The notes: generated from the sequence alone by a model not told the origin. A stretch of DNA of 64,000 bases from an uncultured Pseudomonadales bacterium (GCA_947487765.1 CANKXO010000001.1:372001-436000), one strand, 5' to 3'; shown: positions 1-9,069, counted from the stretch's first letter. Program-made: numbers and translations.

Positions 1-166
1 GAGTAGGATATTGGTCGCGATCTACTAAATTAACGCCTAACCAGGTTTCAAGTGAGCGAATACGGCGACTAAAGGCGGGTTGAGTTACAAAGCGAGATTC
101 TGCTGCTTTAGAAAAACTACCATGCTCAACTAGAGCTTCAAAGTCTTGTAACCACTTAAGTTCCAT
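1..166 (-). CDS. LysR-family regulator, N-terminal part only (runs off left edge)
   Basis: The minus strand from 166 encodes the winged helix-turn-helix start of a LysR-type regulator: MELKWLQDF, then FSKAAESRFVTQPAFSRRIR and the LETWLGV recognition-helix end. Only 55 residues lie in the window, so the effector domain cannot be seen. It is divergent from the HpsN-like gene at 372 with about 200 bp between them, so it is the natural candidate regulator of that pair. The family is clear; the inducer is unknown. Confidence 0.85.
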   Translation of the reverse strand, partial: MELKWLQDFEALVEHGSFSKAAESRFVTQPAFSRRIRSLETWLGVNLVDRDQYPT

Positions 167-371
167 TTGTTATCCTATTGTAAGATGAACATATTAACGA
201 TGCGTACATAAAAGCTACAATAACGTACCTATAACAAAAAGTAACTGATCTGCATTAAAAATAGCATTTGCTGAAGTCTCCGACGACTCTTAATATGGGT
301 TCATCGACTATAGTAAAGTCTATTAAATTACCTTACTAATAATACTTTGAAAAACAGTATGGGAGTTTCTA

Positions 372-1679
372 ATGGAGTATTTAAAAAAATCCACAGCCCC
401 AGTGGCAGAAAATGACGAACGCATTCATCAAACGGTTAAAGCGATGCTCGCTAAAATCGAGAGTGAAGGTGAGGCCGCTGTGCGTGAATATGCGGCCCAA
501 TTTGACCAATGGGAAGGCGACTTCATTCTATCTGATGAAAAGCGTGCACAATTAATTGAGCAAGTACCAGAGCAAACGCGTAACGATATTCAGTTTGCTT
601 TTCAGCAAGTAAAAACGTTTGCTGAAGCGCAGTTGGCTAGTTTAAGTGAGTTTGAAATTGATTCTGCCCCAGGAGTAAAGCTGGGACAAAAGATAATTCC
701 TGCTAATTGTGCGGGATGTTATGTCCCTGGTGGCCGCTATTCTCATGCGGCGTCAGCCATTATGAGTATTGCGACAGCTAAGGTGGCTGGCGTTAAGACC
801 ATTATTGCTTGTTCTCCACCTAAAAATAGCAGTATTAATCCCGCTATCGCTTATGCAATGGATCTTGCCGGTGCTGATATTATCCTTGAAATGGGTGGAG
901 TCCATGCGGTTGCTTCGATGGCAAAAGGCCTATTTACCGGGGTTCCAGCCGATATTCTTGTGGGGCCTGGCAATGGTTATGTCGCTGAAGCTAAGCGCTT
1001 ATTATTTGGTGAAGTCGGTATTGATGTTTTGGCCGGCCCAACAGAGTCTGCCATTATTGCTGATGATAGTGCGGACCCTATGACCATAGCGGTTGATCTT
1101 GTTTCTCAGGCAGAACACGGCTATGACTCTCCTGTCTGGCTGTTTACAACTAGCCGCCGTATTGGTGAAAAAGTCGCTGAAATAATGCCTAAAGTGGCAG
1201 CGGATATGCCGAATCAAGAAGTGGTACAGAGTGCTTGGGATGTCCATGGAGAGATTATTCTCTGTGATAGCCGAGAAGAGTGTGTCAAGGTGAGTGACGA
1301 CTATGCCTCTGAGCATTTGCAAGTACTGGCGGAAGATACCGACTGGTGGAAAGCGAATCTCAATAATTATGGTTCGTTATTTCTGGGTGAAGGCAGCACT
1401 GTGACGCATGGTGATAAGTGTTCAGGTACCAACCATATTCTCCCTACTAAACGTGTTGCTCGCTATAGTGGTGGTTTAAATGTTCATAAATTCCTGAAAA
1501 TATTGACCTATCAAGAAATCGATGAGCAGGCGAATTTAGATTTCAGCTCCGTTGGTTCACGTATTTCTCGTGTGGAAGGTATGGAAGGACATGCGCGTGC
1601 CTGTGATTGGCGATTGCGTAAGTATTTCCCTCAGCAACAATGGGATTTTCATGTCTACGACCAAAAACGTTACGATTAA
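372..1679 (+). CDS. hpsN: HpsN-type dehydrogenase of the histidinol dehydrogenase family
   Basis: A 435-residue enzyme of the HisD fold. The zinc ligands and catalytic pair of the family can be seen: Q246 and H249 in SQAEHG, E314-H315 in ASEHLQ, D348 in HGDKCSGTNH, and H407 in MEGHARACDW. Family members outside his operons include HpsN, which oxidises (R)-2,3-dihydroxypropane-1-sulfonate to (R)-sulfolactate in two NAD-dependent steps. There are no his genes here, and the wider neighbourhood carries a ComDE-type decarboxylase and a TctABC transporter, which favours HpsN over histidine biosynthesis. The start is preceded by a GGGAG site. The next gene begins 12 bp after the stop, so the two probably form an operon. 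Family assignment is firm; the DHPS substrate is an inference. Confidence 0.72.
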   Translation: MEYLKKSTAPVAENDERIHQTVKAMLAKIESEGEAAVREYAAQFDQWEGDFILSDEKRAQLIEQVPEQTRNDIQFAFQQVKTFAEAQLASLSEFEIDSAPGVKLGQKIIPANCAGCYVPGGRYSHAASAIMSIATAKVAGVKTIIACSPPKNSSINPAIAYAMDLAGADIILEMGGVHAVASMAKGLFTGVPADILVGPGNGYVAEAKRLLFGEVGIDVLAGPTESAIIADDSADPMTIAVDLVSQAEHGYDSPVWLFTTSRRIGEKVAEIMPKVAADMPNQEVVQSAWDVHGEIILCDSREECVKVSDDYASEHLQVLAEDTDWWKANLNNYGSLFLGEGSTVTHGDKCSGTNHILPTKRVARYSGGLNVHKFLKILTYQEIDEQANLDFSSVGSRISRVEGMEGHARACDWRLRKYFPQQQWDFHVYDQKRYD

Positions 1680-1691
1680 TAAGGGCTTGTG

Positions 1692-2876
1692 ATGAAGTCA
1701 TTTACTAAATCTTTTACTCAGCAAGAATCTGTTCCTGAAGCTGGTATCGATGCTGCAATTGAAGTAATGCGCTCAGGCCGTTTACACCGTTATAACACCT
1801 TACCTGAAGAGCTCAGTGAAACGGATTATTTAGAGTTGGAGTTTGCTGAGTATATGGGTGTTCCTTATTGCCTAGCATGCTCATCGGGCGGTTATGCTTT
1901 GCATATTGCTATGCGAGCAGCAGGGATTAGTAGCGGTGACAAAGTTTTATGTAATGCTTTTACATTAGCGCCAGTGCCTGGAGCGATACACAATAGCGGC
2001 GCTATCCCTATTCTGGTTGATGCGGCTGAAGATTATTGTATTGATTTAGATGACCTCGAAGCAAAGGCCGCATCCAGTGGTGCTCGTTATTTAATGCTTT
2101 CTCATATGCGAGGCCATATTGTCGACATGGATCGTATTATGGCAATTTGTGATCGGCATCAATTGTTTTTAATTGAGGATTGTGCCCACACAATGGGGGC
2201 GAGTTGGAAAGGTAAAAAAAGTGGTACCTTTGGTGATATTGCGTGTTTTAGTACGCAAACCTATAAGCATATAAATTCTGGCGAGGGAGGTTTTTTAATC
2301 AGCCCTCATGATGATGTCATGGCTCGTGCCATTATTTATTCTGGTTCATATATGTTGTTCGACCGCCATCAAGCGGCGCCAGCTAAACCAGCGTTTGATC
2401 ATATCCGTTATGAAACACCTAACTACAGTGGGCGTATGGACAATTTACGTGCTGCAATTTTGCGCCCGCAATTAAAGGATATCGATAATCAGTGCCGACG
2501 ATGGAACAAACGCTATCAAATACTTGAAAATATATTGAAGCAGTGTGAATACATCAACATACCAAAGCGCCCTGATGCCGAACAATTCGTAGCCAGTTCA
2601 ATTCAGTTTTCATTGCCTAGCTTTTCTCGCAAAAAAATCATATCCGTTGTTGAAGAATGTCAAAAACGTGGCGTGATGGTGAAGTGGTTTGGGGATGATG
2701 AGCCGCGTGACTATACCAGCCGGTATGATAGTTGGCGTTATATCGAACAAATGCCCAATTTACCTAAAACTGAACGAGTTCTCTCTATATTACTTGATAT
2801 GCGAATACCGCTAACATTCAGTGAAGAGGATTGTTTGTTGATTGGGGAAATTATTGTTGAAGTTGTTCAAGGTTAA
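1692..2876 (+). CDS. DegT/DnrJ/EryC1/StrS-family PLP aminotransferase
   Basis: A 394-residue type I-fold PLP enzyme. The internal-aldimine lysine is in the stretch TQTYKHINSGEGG (about K192 from this start), preceded by the PLP-ring aspartate in LIEDCAHTMG. The C-terminal half (NYSGRMDNLRAAI) fits the DegT family. ATG 1692 was chosen over GTG 1689 because AAGGG sits six bases before it. It follows the HpsN-like gene closely and is probably cotranscribed. DegT enzymes usually aminate nucleotide sugars, but no sugar-nucleotide genes are nearby. Here it may transaminate an aldehyde or 2-oxo acid linked to the HpsN-like reaction. The substrate is unknown. Confidence 0.8.
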   Translation: MKSFTKSFTQQESVPEAGIDAAIEVMRSGRLHRYNTLPEELSETDYLELEFAEYMGVPYCLACSSGGYALHIAMRAAGISSGDKVLCNAFTLAPVPGAIHNSGAIPILVDAAEDYCIDLDDLEAKAASSGARYLMLSHMRGHIVDMDRIMAICDRHQLFLIEDCAHTMGASWKGKKSGTFGDIACFSTQTYKHINSGEGGFLISPHDDVMARAIIYSGSYMLFDRHQAAPAKPAFDHIRYETPNYSGRMDNLRAAILRPQLKDIDNQCRRWNKRYQILENILKQCEYINIPKRPDAEQFVASSIQFSLPSFSRKKIISVVEECQKRGVMVKWFGDDEPRDYTSRYDSWRYIEQMPNLPKTERVLSILLDMRIPLTFSEEDCLLIGEIIVEVVQG

Positions 2877-2926
2877 ATGGTTGTAGAGCAGCCCAGAAAA
2901 TTATTTTCGATAGTGCTAAAAATGAT

Positions 2927-2961
2927 AAAGGCTTCTTTTAAAAAGGAAGCCTTTATTTTTT
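2927..2961. terminator. Bidirectional rho-independent terminator
   Basis: The arms AAAGGCTTC and GAAGCCTTT form a perfect 9-bp stem around an A/T-rich loop, followed by ATTTTTT on the plus strand. It lies 50 bp after the aminotransferase gene. The minus-strand copy could also end the small gene that stops at 2976, so it probably serves both convergent transcripts. Confidence 0.8.
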
Positions 2962-2986
2962 CAGGTAATTAATAATTAATTACCTG
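2962..2986. repeat. Perfect 12-bp palindrome over a stop codon
   Basis: CAGGTAATTAAT and its exact reverse complement are separated by one base. The element abuts the terminator and covers the stop codon and last codons of the small minus-strand gene. It may be an extra mRNA 3'-end structure or a protein-binding site. Confidence 0.6.
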
Positions 2987-3170
2987 GCTCTGTGTTTGTG
3001 TAGTCATGATTGTGACCTGCACTTTTTTCACTGGTAATTTCGTAAGGATATAGATTGCCAGGTTCTGATTCAAAGCGCCCTTGTTGTTCAGCTGCTAGTA
3101 CAGCACTACTTAAACCGAATACGCTGAAGGCTAACGCCGAGGCAATTAACGCTACTTTTTTAATGGTCAT
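2976..3170 (-). CDS. Small secreted protein, 64 residues, function unknown
   Basis: The product starts MTIKKVALIASALAF and has a textbook Sec signal peptide, with probable cleavage after VLA in SAVLAAEQQG. That would leave a mature peptide of roughly 36 residues rich in E, N and H, with the motif PGN occurring twice (SEPGNL and the terminal TEPGN). ATG 3170 is preferred over the upstream GTG at 3179 because AAAGGTGAAC lies just before the ATG. I do not recognise a family. It is a lone gene between a terminator and an AT-rich intergenic region, so cell-envelope or periplasmic use is all that can be inferred. Confidence 0.6.
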   Translation of the reverse strand: MTIKKVALIASALAFSVFGLSSAVLAAEQQGRFESEPGNLYPYEITSEKSAGHNHDYTNTEPGN

Positions 3171-3462
3171 AATGTTCACCTTTGGATAAATAATTAATTT
3201 AATAATGTAAATGCTTGCAATGCTAAGAGCTTTAAAAAATAAAATAGTTCGGTAATTAGAATATAATTTATGATTAGGTGGGTATAATTTTTTAGTATAT
3301 ATATTATTTTTTTTATAAAATAATATATAAATTTTATGAATTTATAGTGTATGAATTCTTTATCGGATAAATTTCAATTTATTAAAATTTTTCCGATAAT
3401 ATTGATGGAATTTAATTGGGTTATTTAAATGAGGGACGTAGGAATTTTAAAAAACTGGATTG

Positions 3463-3789
3463 TTATTCAAGTCTGTAAATAAAAGATGATCCTTCTTTAT
3501 TATAAGAAGAGCCGGGTTTTGTATGAGAAAGATTTATATAATGAGCATAAGTTTGCTTGCTGGTTTCTGTTTCTTTTTTGATGTTTTGTAAAGGCTCGCT
3601 GTGTAAATTTCGCGCATCAATTTCTTTAGCGTTTGAAATGATATGATTAAGGTGATCATTATTTAAGCTTTTATCTTTTGGCATATCTGGCATCGCCGTT
3701 GTATTTGAGCATAAAACGAAAAAGCTAATACCAATAATAGGTGTACTAAGGAATGCTTTTTTCAATAATGACGATTTTCTACTGATCAT
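3463..3789 (-). CDS. Small exported protein, function unknown
   Basis: A 108-residue product with a basic start (MISRKSSLLKKAF) and a hydrophobic stretch ending VLCSNTTAMP, which reads as a signal peptide. The rest is polar with many N, H, S and K. ATG 3789 is preferred to GTG 3798, by analogy with the neighbouring small gene, which has the same in-frame GTG/ATG pair. No family is recognised. The flanks are very AT-rich with no clear operon partner. Confidence 0.5.
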   Translation of the reverse strand: MISRKSSLLKKAFLSTPIIGISFFVLCSNTTAMPDMPKDKSLNNDHLNHIISNAKEIDARNLHSEPLQNIKKETETSKQTYAHYINLSHTKPGSSYNKEGSSFIYRLE

Positions 3790-4359
3790 GATAATCACTT
3801 ATAAAATAAAAAAATGAATTTTGTTAATGCTAAAAGCCCTGCTAAATGCAGCAACTATAAGCTAAGTATATGGGCGTAAGAGTATATAGATTCTGAATAG
3901 TTCATCGTTCTAGATGTATTTTGAGAGCTTGTAGGGGTTTCTTTTAGAATAAATTGATGGAAGGCTCAATAAATTGTAGATAAATCATTGGGTTATATGC
4001 CTTTTCTTTCAGCATTGCTGTGCTTTAATAGTTTCCTATTGTGCTGATAGCTTCTATTGATAGCCTTAAAAAGGCGACGATGCCATTGCAGGCATTGTCA
4101 TTAAGAGTATAATTTAGTGAAAATTCTCCTGAAACTAACAATATAAAATATTTTTTATAATTTCCATCAGCTTGTTGTGCCGCTTTGGTATGTGGCATCT
4201 CCGACAGTTGCACTTTCCCTTCGGCAATTTCACTCTGCTGACGACTGTCTCAACAGCGATAAAGGGTTGTCGTTCTAGATGTTTAGAGTAAGGCGTAAGA
4301 TAGCCAAAAAAGAGGTGTTTGTTCCACCTAAACTCGAATATTCATTAAGGATAATTAGT
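3790..4359. other. 570-bp region without a supported gene; carries repeat copies
   Basis: No convincing gene is seen. A 62-codon minus-strand frame at 4025..4213 has no ribosome site or recognisable motif. The region includes the motif CGTTCTAGATGT twice (near 3905 and 4270) and the left copy of a diverged repeat (4242..4335) whose partner lies beyond the next gene. A small hairpin (ATGCC/GGCAT near 4080) is present. A small RNA cannot be excluded. Confidence 0.4.
4242..4335 (+). repeat. Diverged direct repeat, left copy
   Basis: This stretch shares the blocks GTCTCA, AGCGATAA, GGGTTG and CTAGA, then GTGTTTGTTCC followed by CTA, in the same order and spacing as 5291..5375. The two copies flank one lipoprotein gene. 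The nature of the element is unknown. Confidence 0.5.
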
Positions 4360-5250
4360 ATGTTTAGTCATAAATTACTTGCCGTTATACTTACTTATGT
4401 ATTAGTTGGTTGTGCTGAACTGCCAACAAGTGCTTTTGCGCAAACTAGCTTTACAGCAATGGAAGCGAAAATAGAAGTGCATACTTGCCGATTGTTACCG
4501 AATAGAACAGCAGAGTGTGACTTGTCTATTACAAATAAGCATCAAGCGAAAACTGTTAGAACAGGAGGGTTAAAGCTAAGAGATGGTGCGGGCAATGAGT
4601 ATACAGTTGAAAACCCGAGTTATCGTCCGAGACTCTACGCCCCCGATGAAACATTCAGTTTTTCGGTAAGTGCTACAAATATCTCTACCCAAGCGAATAC
4701 TATCAAATCAGTTATAGGTACTCTCTACGTAAGAAGTCATGGAAGCGATAGAAAATACCTTGGTTTTGGAATCGGAAAACCCCAAACATTTATCTTGTCG
4801 GGTATAAACATGACGGTTGTTCAATCAGAACATTCTCCTGAGCCTGTTGCGACCACAGCACATTCTCAAAATGCAGAGCCTGCACTAAAGAACTCAGATA
4901 GGGTTGATACGGCTGGGGTCACTTCAAAAGAAAAAGCTAGTCAGTTAGGTTGGCAGGTTGTCGGTTACTGGAATTATGATGCAGTGGATGGGCAATACCT
5001 TTCTCAAGGTTTATTGCTGCGTGAGAAACCGGGAATAGGTTTGGGGGTATCTTGGCAAGCACACTTGGAGTTGAAGAGGCATAGTTCTTTGCCCGCACGA
5101 GATCGATCACTATGGCCTGTAAAAATTCATACAGGGCTTAAAAAAGTCTGTGCCAACTACCCAGGCTATCCTTCCTATCAAGGCCATATAGATATGCCAG
5201 GAAATAATAATGATGGTATCTATTCATTCTCGGAATGTAGTGGTGATTGA
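4360..5250 (+). CDS. Putative lipoprotein, function unknown
   Basis: From ATG 4360, which follows TTAAGGA, the product has 296 residues and a lipobox LVGC with the cysteine at residue 18. Signal peptidase I cleavage after SAFA is a weaker alternative. Residues about 35 to 140 look beta-rich (VHTCRLLPNRTAECDLSI, VRTGGLKLRDGAG, FSFSVSATNIS) and could form an immunoglobulin-like sandwich. A low-complexity linker then leads to a C-terminal domain with WQVVGYWNYDAVDGQYLS and two cysteines. No family is recognised. A longer frame opens at 4279, but it lacks a ribosome site and would bury the signal peptide. The gene lies between two diverged repeats, which hints at insertion or duplication. Confidence 0.6.
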   Translation: MFSHKLLAVILTYVLVGCAELPTSAFAQTSFTAMEAKIEVHTCRLLPNRTAECDLSITNKHQAKTVRTGGLKLRDGAGNEYTVENPSYRPRLYAPDETFSFSVSATNISTQANTIKSVIGTLYVRSHGSDRKYLGFGIGKPQTFILSGINMTVVQSEHSPEPVATTAHSQNAEPALKNSDRVDTAGVTSKEKASQLGWQVVGYWNYDAVDGQYLSQGLLLREKPGIGLGVSWQAHLELKRHSSLPARDRSLWPVKIHTGLKKVCANYPGYPSYQGHIDMPGNNNDGIYSFSECSGD

Positions 5251-5290
5251 ATATTGTGCTCACATGGTGGTCTGACTTACAGATTTTGGG

Positions 5291-5375
5291 CGCCGTCTCA
5301 GAGCGATAAGGGGTTGCCGTATATCTAGAATTTCGAGTAGTCGAGCAATGTGTGTTTGTTCCGGCTACTTCAAAC
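5291..5375 (+). repeat. Diverged direct repeat, right copy
   Basis: This partner of 4242..4335 keeps the order GTCTCA, AGCGATAA, GGGTTG, CTAGA and GTGTTTGTTCC. It is followed by about 160 bp in which nothing else was recognised. Confidence 0.5.
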
Positions 5376-5538
5376 TATTTCTTTATATAAATCTCGTGTG
5401 CTCTTTTATTTTGACGCAAAAATCATTTTATGAGTCACGCTCCTAAGGGTCCGCTTATGGATAAATATTTGTCCACATTTACTACCCCACGTTCGTTGAT
5501 AGAGAGTATGGCAATACTTTTTTATATTTTTATATTTC

Positions 5539-6540
5539 CTAATGGTCCGGGATTAAAATAATTTTTGCTGCTGCAGTTTTTCCTTTCGATAAATCTAAAA
5601 AAGCAGCACTACCTTGGCTTAAAGGGCGTTGCTCAACCCAATCTAATGTTCCCAGTTTGCCAGAATAAAGAGATTCAACCGTGTTTTTAAAATCTTCCAT
5701 GGTATAGGTATAACAACCTGTAAGGGTTACTTCTTGAAGTGTGAGTTTGCGTATATCTAAACCATCATTATTATCCATTAAACCAATATGCACTATTGCA
5801 CCGCCGGGTTTCACTGCACAAGATGCCGTTTGGCGTGTAGCGCGGCCCCCAACAGCATCAAGCACAATATCCCAGCTATCTGATTCGGGTATTGGATCAT
5901 TGATAGGGTCATAAATGTCACAAACCTGAGTTTTCTTTACCGTTTCTCTGCGTAAACTATTGGTTTCACCGAGTAAAATTTCAGGGCAGTTGAAACTGGA
6001 TAAAATTAACGCGACAGCAATGCCTATTGCTCCGCCTCCCAATACTAAAACTTTGGCTTCATTTAACGGAACAGCGGATAGCTGTTTTGCTCGCATCACT
6101 GCATGCATAGCAGTAGCAACAGGCTCGGTTAACGCTGCACTTAAGTAACTCATATCATCAGGGATAGTGATTAAGTTACGCTCTGGTATTTTCAGTAATT
6201 CAGAAAATGCGCCTTGGCGAGGTTGCATACTGATAATCTGTCGTTGTTTGCAGAGGTTTTCTCGGTTATTTAAACAGTTATAACATGTTCCACAAGTCAC
6301 TAAAGAGTTAACGACAACCCTGCGTCCTTTTGTGTTGCCACTGATGACAGTGCCACTGACTTCATGCCCTAAAATTAACGGAGCTATCCGTCGCTCATCA
6401 TGACCAAAATAGGCATGCATATCCGATCCACAGATACCGCTGGCCTCTACTCGTATTAATACCTCATCAGCTTCAGGGATAGGGTCAGGCTCGTTGCGAT
6501 ACTCTAATTGATTCAAGCCGGTATATACTAATGCTTTCAT
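5539..6540 (-). CDS. Zinc-dependent alcohol dehydrogenase (MDR superfamily)
   Basis: A 333-residue medium-chain dehydrogenase. Catalytic zinc residues are visible at C37 (GICGSD), H59-E60 (GHEVSG) and E139 (LTEPVA). The structural zinc set is C83, C86, C89 and C97, and the nucleotide fold is GGGAIG at about 168 to 173. The closest general type is the sorbitol/threonine dehydrogenase group. AAGGTG precedes the start. It lies about 100 bp downstream of the GlcD-like gene on the same strand and is likely in its operon. In DHPS pathways, dehydrogenases of this kind interconvert DHPS enantiomers through the 2-ketone (HpsO/HpsP). That role is possible here but unproven; oxidation of another polyol is the alternative. 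Confidence 0.8.
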   Translation of the reverse strand: MKALVYTGLNQLEYRNEPDPIPEADEVLIRVEASGICGSDMHAYFGHDERRIAPLILGHEVSGTVISGNTKGRRVVVNSLVTCGTCYNCLNNRENLCKQRQIISMQPRQGAFSELLKIPERNLITIPDDMSYLSAALTEPVATAMHAVMRAKQLSAVPLNEAKVLVLGGGAIGIAVALILSSFNCPEILLGETNSLRRETVKKTQVCDIYDPINDPIPESDSWDIVLDAVGGRATRQTASCAVKPGGAIVHIGLMDNNDGLDIRKLTLQEVTLTGCYTYTMEDFKNTVESLYSGKLGTLDWVEQRPLSQGSAAFLDLSKGKTAAAKIILIPDH

Positions 6541-6638
6541 ATGAGTTCACCTTTTTGAATCGATTGCTTTGTCATTATAGAGTTATTGAGTAATTCATCG
6601 ATCAATGCCAGATAGTTTATTATTGAGAAAAATTACCA

Positions 6639-8024
6639 TCATGCATTGATCAGTTTCCCTGGGTTCATAATCCCATTGGGATCAAATATACTTTTTAATT
6701 CTTTCATGATGGCGATTTCTTCTTTGCTTCGAGAATACGAAATATCATCACGTTTTAAAAGTCCAACTCCATGTTCGGCAGAGACGCTGCCATTCATTGT
6801 CTGAGTTAGCTGAAATATTCTGGGATTTAATGATTTACATTGCTTAAAAAATTCATCAGCTTCCATATTCTCGGGTTTTAGAATATTTAAGTGAATATTG
6901 CCATCCCCGATATGCCCATACCAAAGGACTTCAAACTCTGTGTAGTTTTCGGTGATCAGTTGAACGACGGCCTCTAAATATTCTGGAATAACAGATATCT
7001 TCACCGATAAATCATTTTTATAAGGTGTGTAGGCTGATAATGTTTCTGATATATCTTCTCTTAATCGCCATAAACTTTGTGCCTGTGACTCACTTTGACT
7101 CATGGCTCCATCCAATACCCATTCTTTTTGTATACAGTTGTCAAAAGTTTTAAATGCTTCTTTCTCTCTTTGCTCGCTATCATTTTCAAACTCAAGTAAG
7201 GCGTAGTAAGGTGTACGAGTATCAAAGGGCAGAGGTATACCCTTATCCGTATGAACATAATGTAATGTCCGATCAGAAAAGCATTCAAAAGCAGTGAGGT
7301 CTAATGTATTTTGAAAGGCTTCGAATACTTTCATTAGCGCGTCAATATTACTTATTCCCAATACCATTACGGTTAAGTTTTTTGGTGGTTTGGTTAATCG
7401 CATAGTGGCTTCTGTGATAAAGCCTAAAGTACCTTCTGAGCCAATAAATAAGTGCCTTAGGTCATACCCAGTCGCATTTTTAACTAAGCCTTTATTTAAA
7501 TCGAGTATCTCCCCATTACCGGTGACTACTTTTAAACCCAAGACCCAGTTGCGAGTTAAACCGTAGCGAACCACTTTTATACCGCCAGCGTTAGTCGCAA
7601 TATTGCCGCCGATTTGACTGGAACCAGAAGAGGCAAAATTGACGGGGTAATAAAGGTGGTTGTCTTTGGCGAGCTGTTGTAATTGTTGAGTAATGACGCC
7701 TGCCTGACAAGTGGCACTGCGGTCTGTTGCGTTGAAATCAATTATCTTATTCATCCGATCAAAAGCGACAACCACTTCTTTGTTAGCTGCGACAGCGCCG
7801 CCACTCAAACCTGTACGACCGCCTGACGGTACTAAAGCTAGTTCTTGGGTATTGGCGAATTTAACAAGTGCTTGAACGTGCTCTGTTGTTTTGGGAAATG
7901 CGATAGCGATAGGGTCAGGTTGATGGGTTTTAGTCCAGTCGCACCCATAACGCTTTAAGGAATCGCTATCTGTCAGGATATTTTCAGTACCTAATAACTC
8001 AGTTAACTTGGGTAATAGTTTCAT
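6639..8024 (-). CDS. FAD-linked D-2-hydroxyacid dehydrogenase (GlcD/DLD type)
   Basis: A 461-residue flavoprotein of the vanillyl-alcohol-oxidase fold. The FAD domain has PSGGRTGLSGGAV and ATNAGG; the C-terminal domain has the family end motifs SAEHGVGLLKRD and DPNGIMNPGKL. Relatives oxidise glycolate, D-lactate or D-2-hydroxyglutarate and pass electrons to quinone or cytochrome. A GGAGAG ribosome site lies just before the ATG. The gene is divergent from the LysR regulator at 8173. In this cluster it could oxidise one sulfolactate enantiomer to sulfopyruvate, which would explain why a second, FMN-type dehydrogenase of opposite usual stereochemistry lies at 13471. The substrate is inferred. 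Confidence 0.82.
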   Translation of the reverse strand: MKLLPKLTELLGTENILTDSDSLKRYGCDWTKTHQPDPIAIAFPKTTEHVQALVKFANTQELALVPSGGRTGLSGGAVAANKEVVVAFDRMNKIIDFNATDRSATCQAGVITQQLQQLAKDNHLYYPVNFASSGSSQIGGNIATNAGGIKVVRYGLTRNWVLGLKVVTGNGEILDLNKGLVKNATGYDLRHLFIGSEGTLGFITEATMRLTKPPKNLTVMVLGISNIDALMKVFEAFQNTLDLTAFECFSDRTLHYVHTDKGIPLPFDTRTPYYALLEFENDSEQREKEAFKTFDNCIQKEWVLDGAMSQSESQAQSLWRLREDISETLSAYTPYKNDLSVKISVIPEYLEAVVQLITENYTEFEVLWYGHIGDGNIHLNILKPENMEADEFFKQCKSLNPRIFQLTQTMNGSVSAEHGVGLLKRDDISYSRSKEEIAIMKELKSIFDPNGIMNPGKLINA

Positions 8025-8172
8025 GGATAGCTCTCCATTGCTTGAATCGGCAATAAATTATGTAGCTTGAATGCTAACTTAGGCGTAATATGTTTAGCAA
8101 ATTTTTATAAAATATGTTTTTTGATGTCGTTATATTAAGTATTTCTTATGTGAAGGGCTGGAGTGTAAGTGT

Positions 8173-9069
8173 ATGGCGATTAGATTTCTGAGAACCTTGA
8201 TTGCTATTTCAGAGAAGGGCAATTTCAGTGATGCTGCGGATCAGATCTGCGTAACACCCGCAGCGGTCAGCCAGCAGATGAAACGTCTAGAAGAGATATT
8301 GGATGTGGAGCTGTTTGATCGGAACAGGCGTACTCCAGAATTAACACTAACGGGTAAGGTTCTAGTGCCCAGAGCCAGAGAGATTGTCCGTTCCTATGAT
8401 TCGATGTTGAATGATGTCAAAAGTGAATATCCTATGAGTGGAGAATTTACTATAGGTGCTGTTTCATCATCACTAGCAACTTTACTGCCTGTCAGTATCA
8501 AGACCTTACTTAATAATTATCCCGAAATACATATACGCTTATTGACCGCTCCCTCACATGATTTGTTGCCGCAGTTGGACCGCGGTGCAATTGATGCTGC
8601 AGTGATGAGTAAGCCTTTGCAATTGAGAAACCATTTTAAGTGGCAGGCTTTTGCAGAGGAGAATATGGTCGTTATGTGTTCCAAAGAATTGGAATCTAAC
8701 GATCCCTTCGAATTATTAAAAAATAACCCTTATATTCGTATGAGTCGCCATACGGTTGTTGGTGTGATGAGTGATGATGTTTTGCAAGATGCTAACCTGA
8801 ATATCCAAGATACGATGGAGCTTGAATCTTTAGAGAGCATTACCAATATGGTGTCTCATAACTTGGGTGTTGCTATTGTGCCGCGGCCCTGTGTGATGGA
8901 TATTCGTCACGAGGGACTTAAGCTTATTCCTATTGATTCTGCCACTCAATCGAGAGAGATGGGAATATTGTCACGGCAAGACAATCTTAAATTCAGAATG
9001 GTCGATGGTTTGTTAGATGCACTGAAAGGTACGATTAGGGAGTTTGAACAAAAATCGTCATCAGGATAA
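8173..9069 (+). CDS. LysR-family transcriptional regulator of the catabolic cluster
   Basis: A 298-residue LTTR. The N-terminal winged helix reads FSDAADQICVTPAAVSQQMKRLEEILDVELF, in the usual place. The effector domain starts with FTIGAVSSSLATLLP and has the typical AIVPRPCVMDI region. It stands between two operons, the GlcD/alcohol dehydrogenase pair going left and comDE-tctCAB going right, and points toward the latter. Position alone makes it the probable regulator of both. A GGAG site precedes ATG 8173. Confidence 0.85.
   Translation: MAIRFLRTLIAISEKGNFSDAADQICVTPAAVSQQMKRLEEILDVELFDRNRRTPELTLTGKVLVPRAREIVRSYDSMLNDVKSEYPMSGEFTIGAVSSSLATLLPVSIKTLLNNYPEIHIRLLTAPSHDLLPQLDRGAIDAAVMSKPLQLRNHFKWQAFAEENMVVMCSKELESNDPFELLKNNPYIRMSRHTVVGVMSDDVLQDANLNIQDTMELESLESITNMVSHNLGVAIVPRPCVMDIRHEGLKLIPIDSATQSREMGILSRQDNLKFRMVDGLLDALKGTIREFEQKSSSG

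Noticed and set aside
372-1679. Histidinol dehydrogenase of histidine biosynthesis
   Set aside because: The fold and active residues are HisD-like, but no other his genes are nearby and the wider context is catabolic. An HpsN-type role fits better.
4025-4213. 62-codon minus-strand reading frame
   Set aside because: No ribosome site, signal peptide or recognisable motif; lies in an AT-rich region with repeats.
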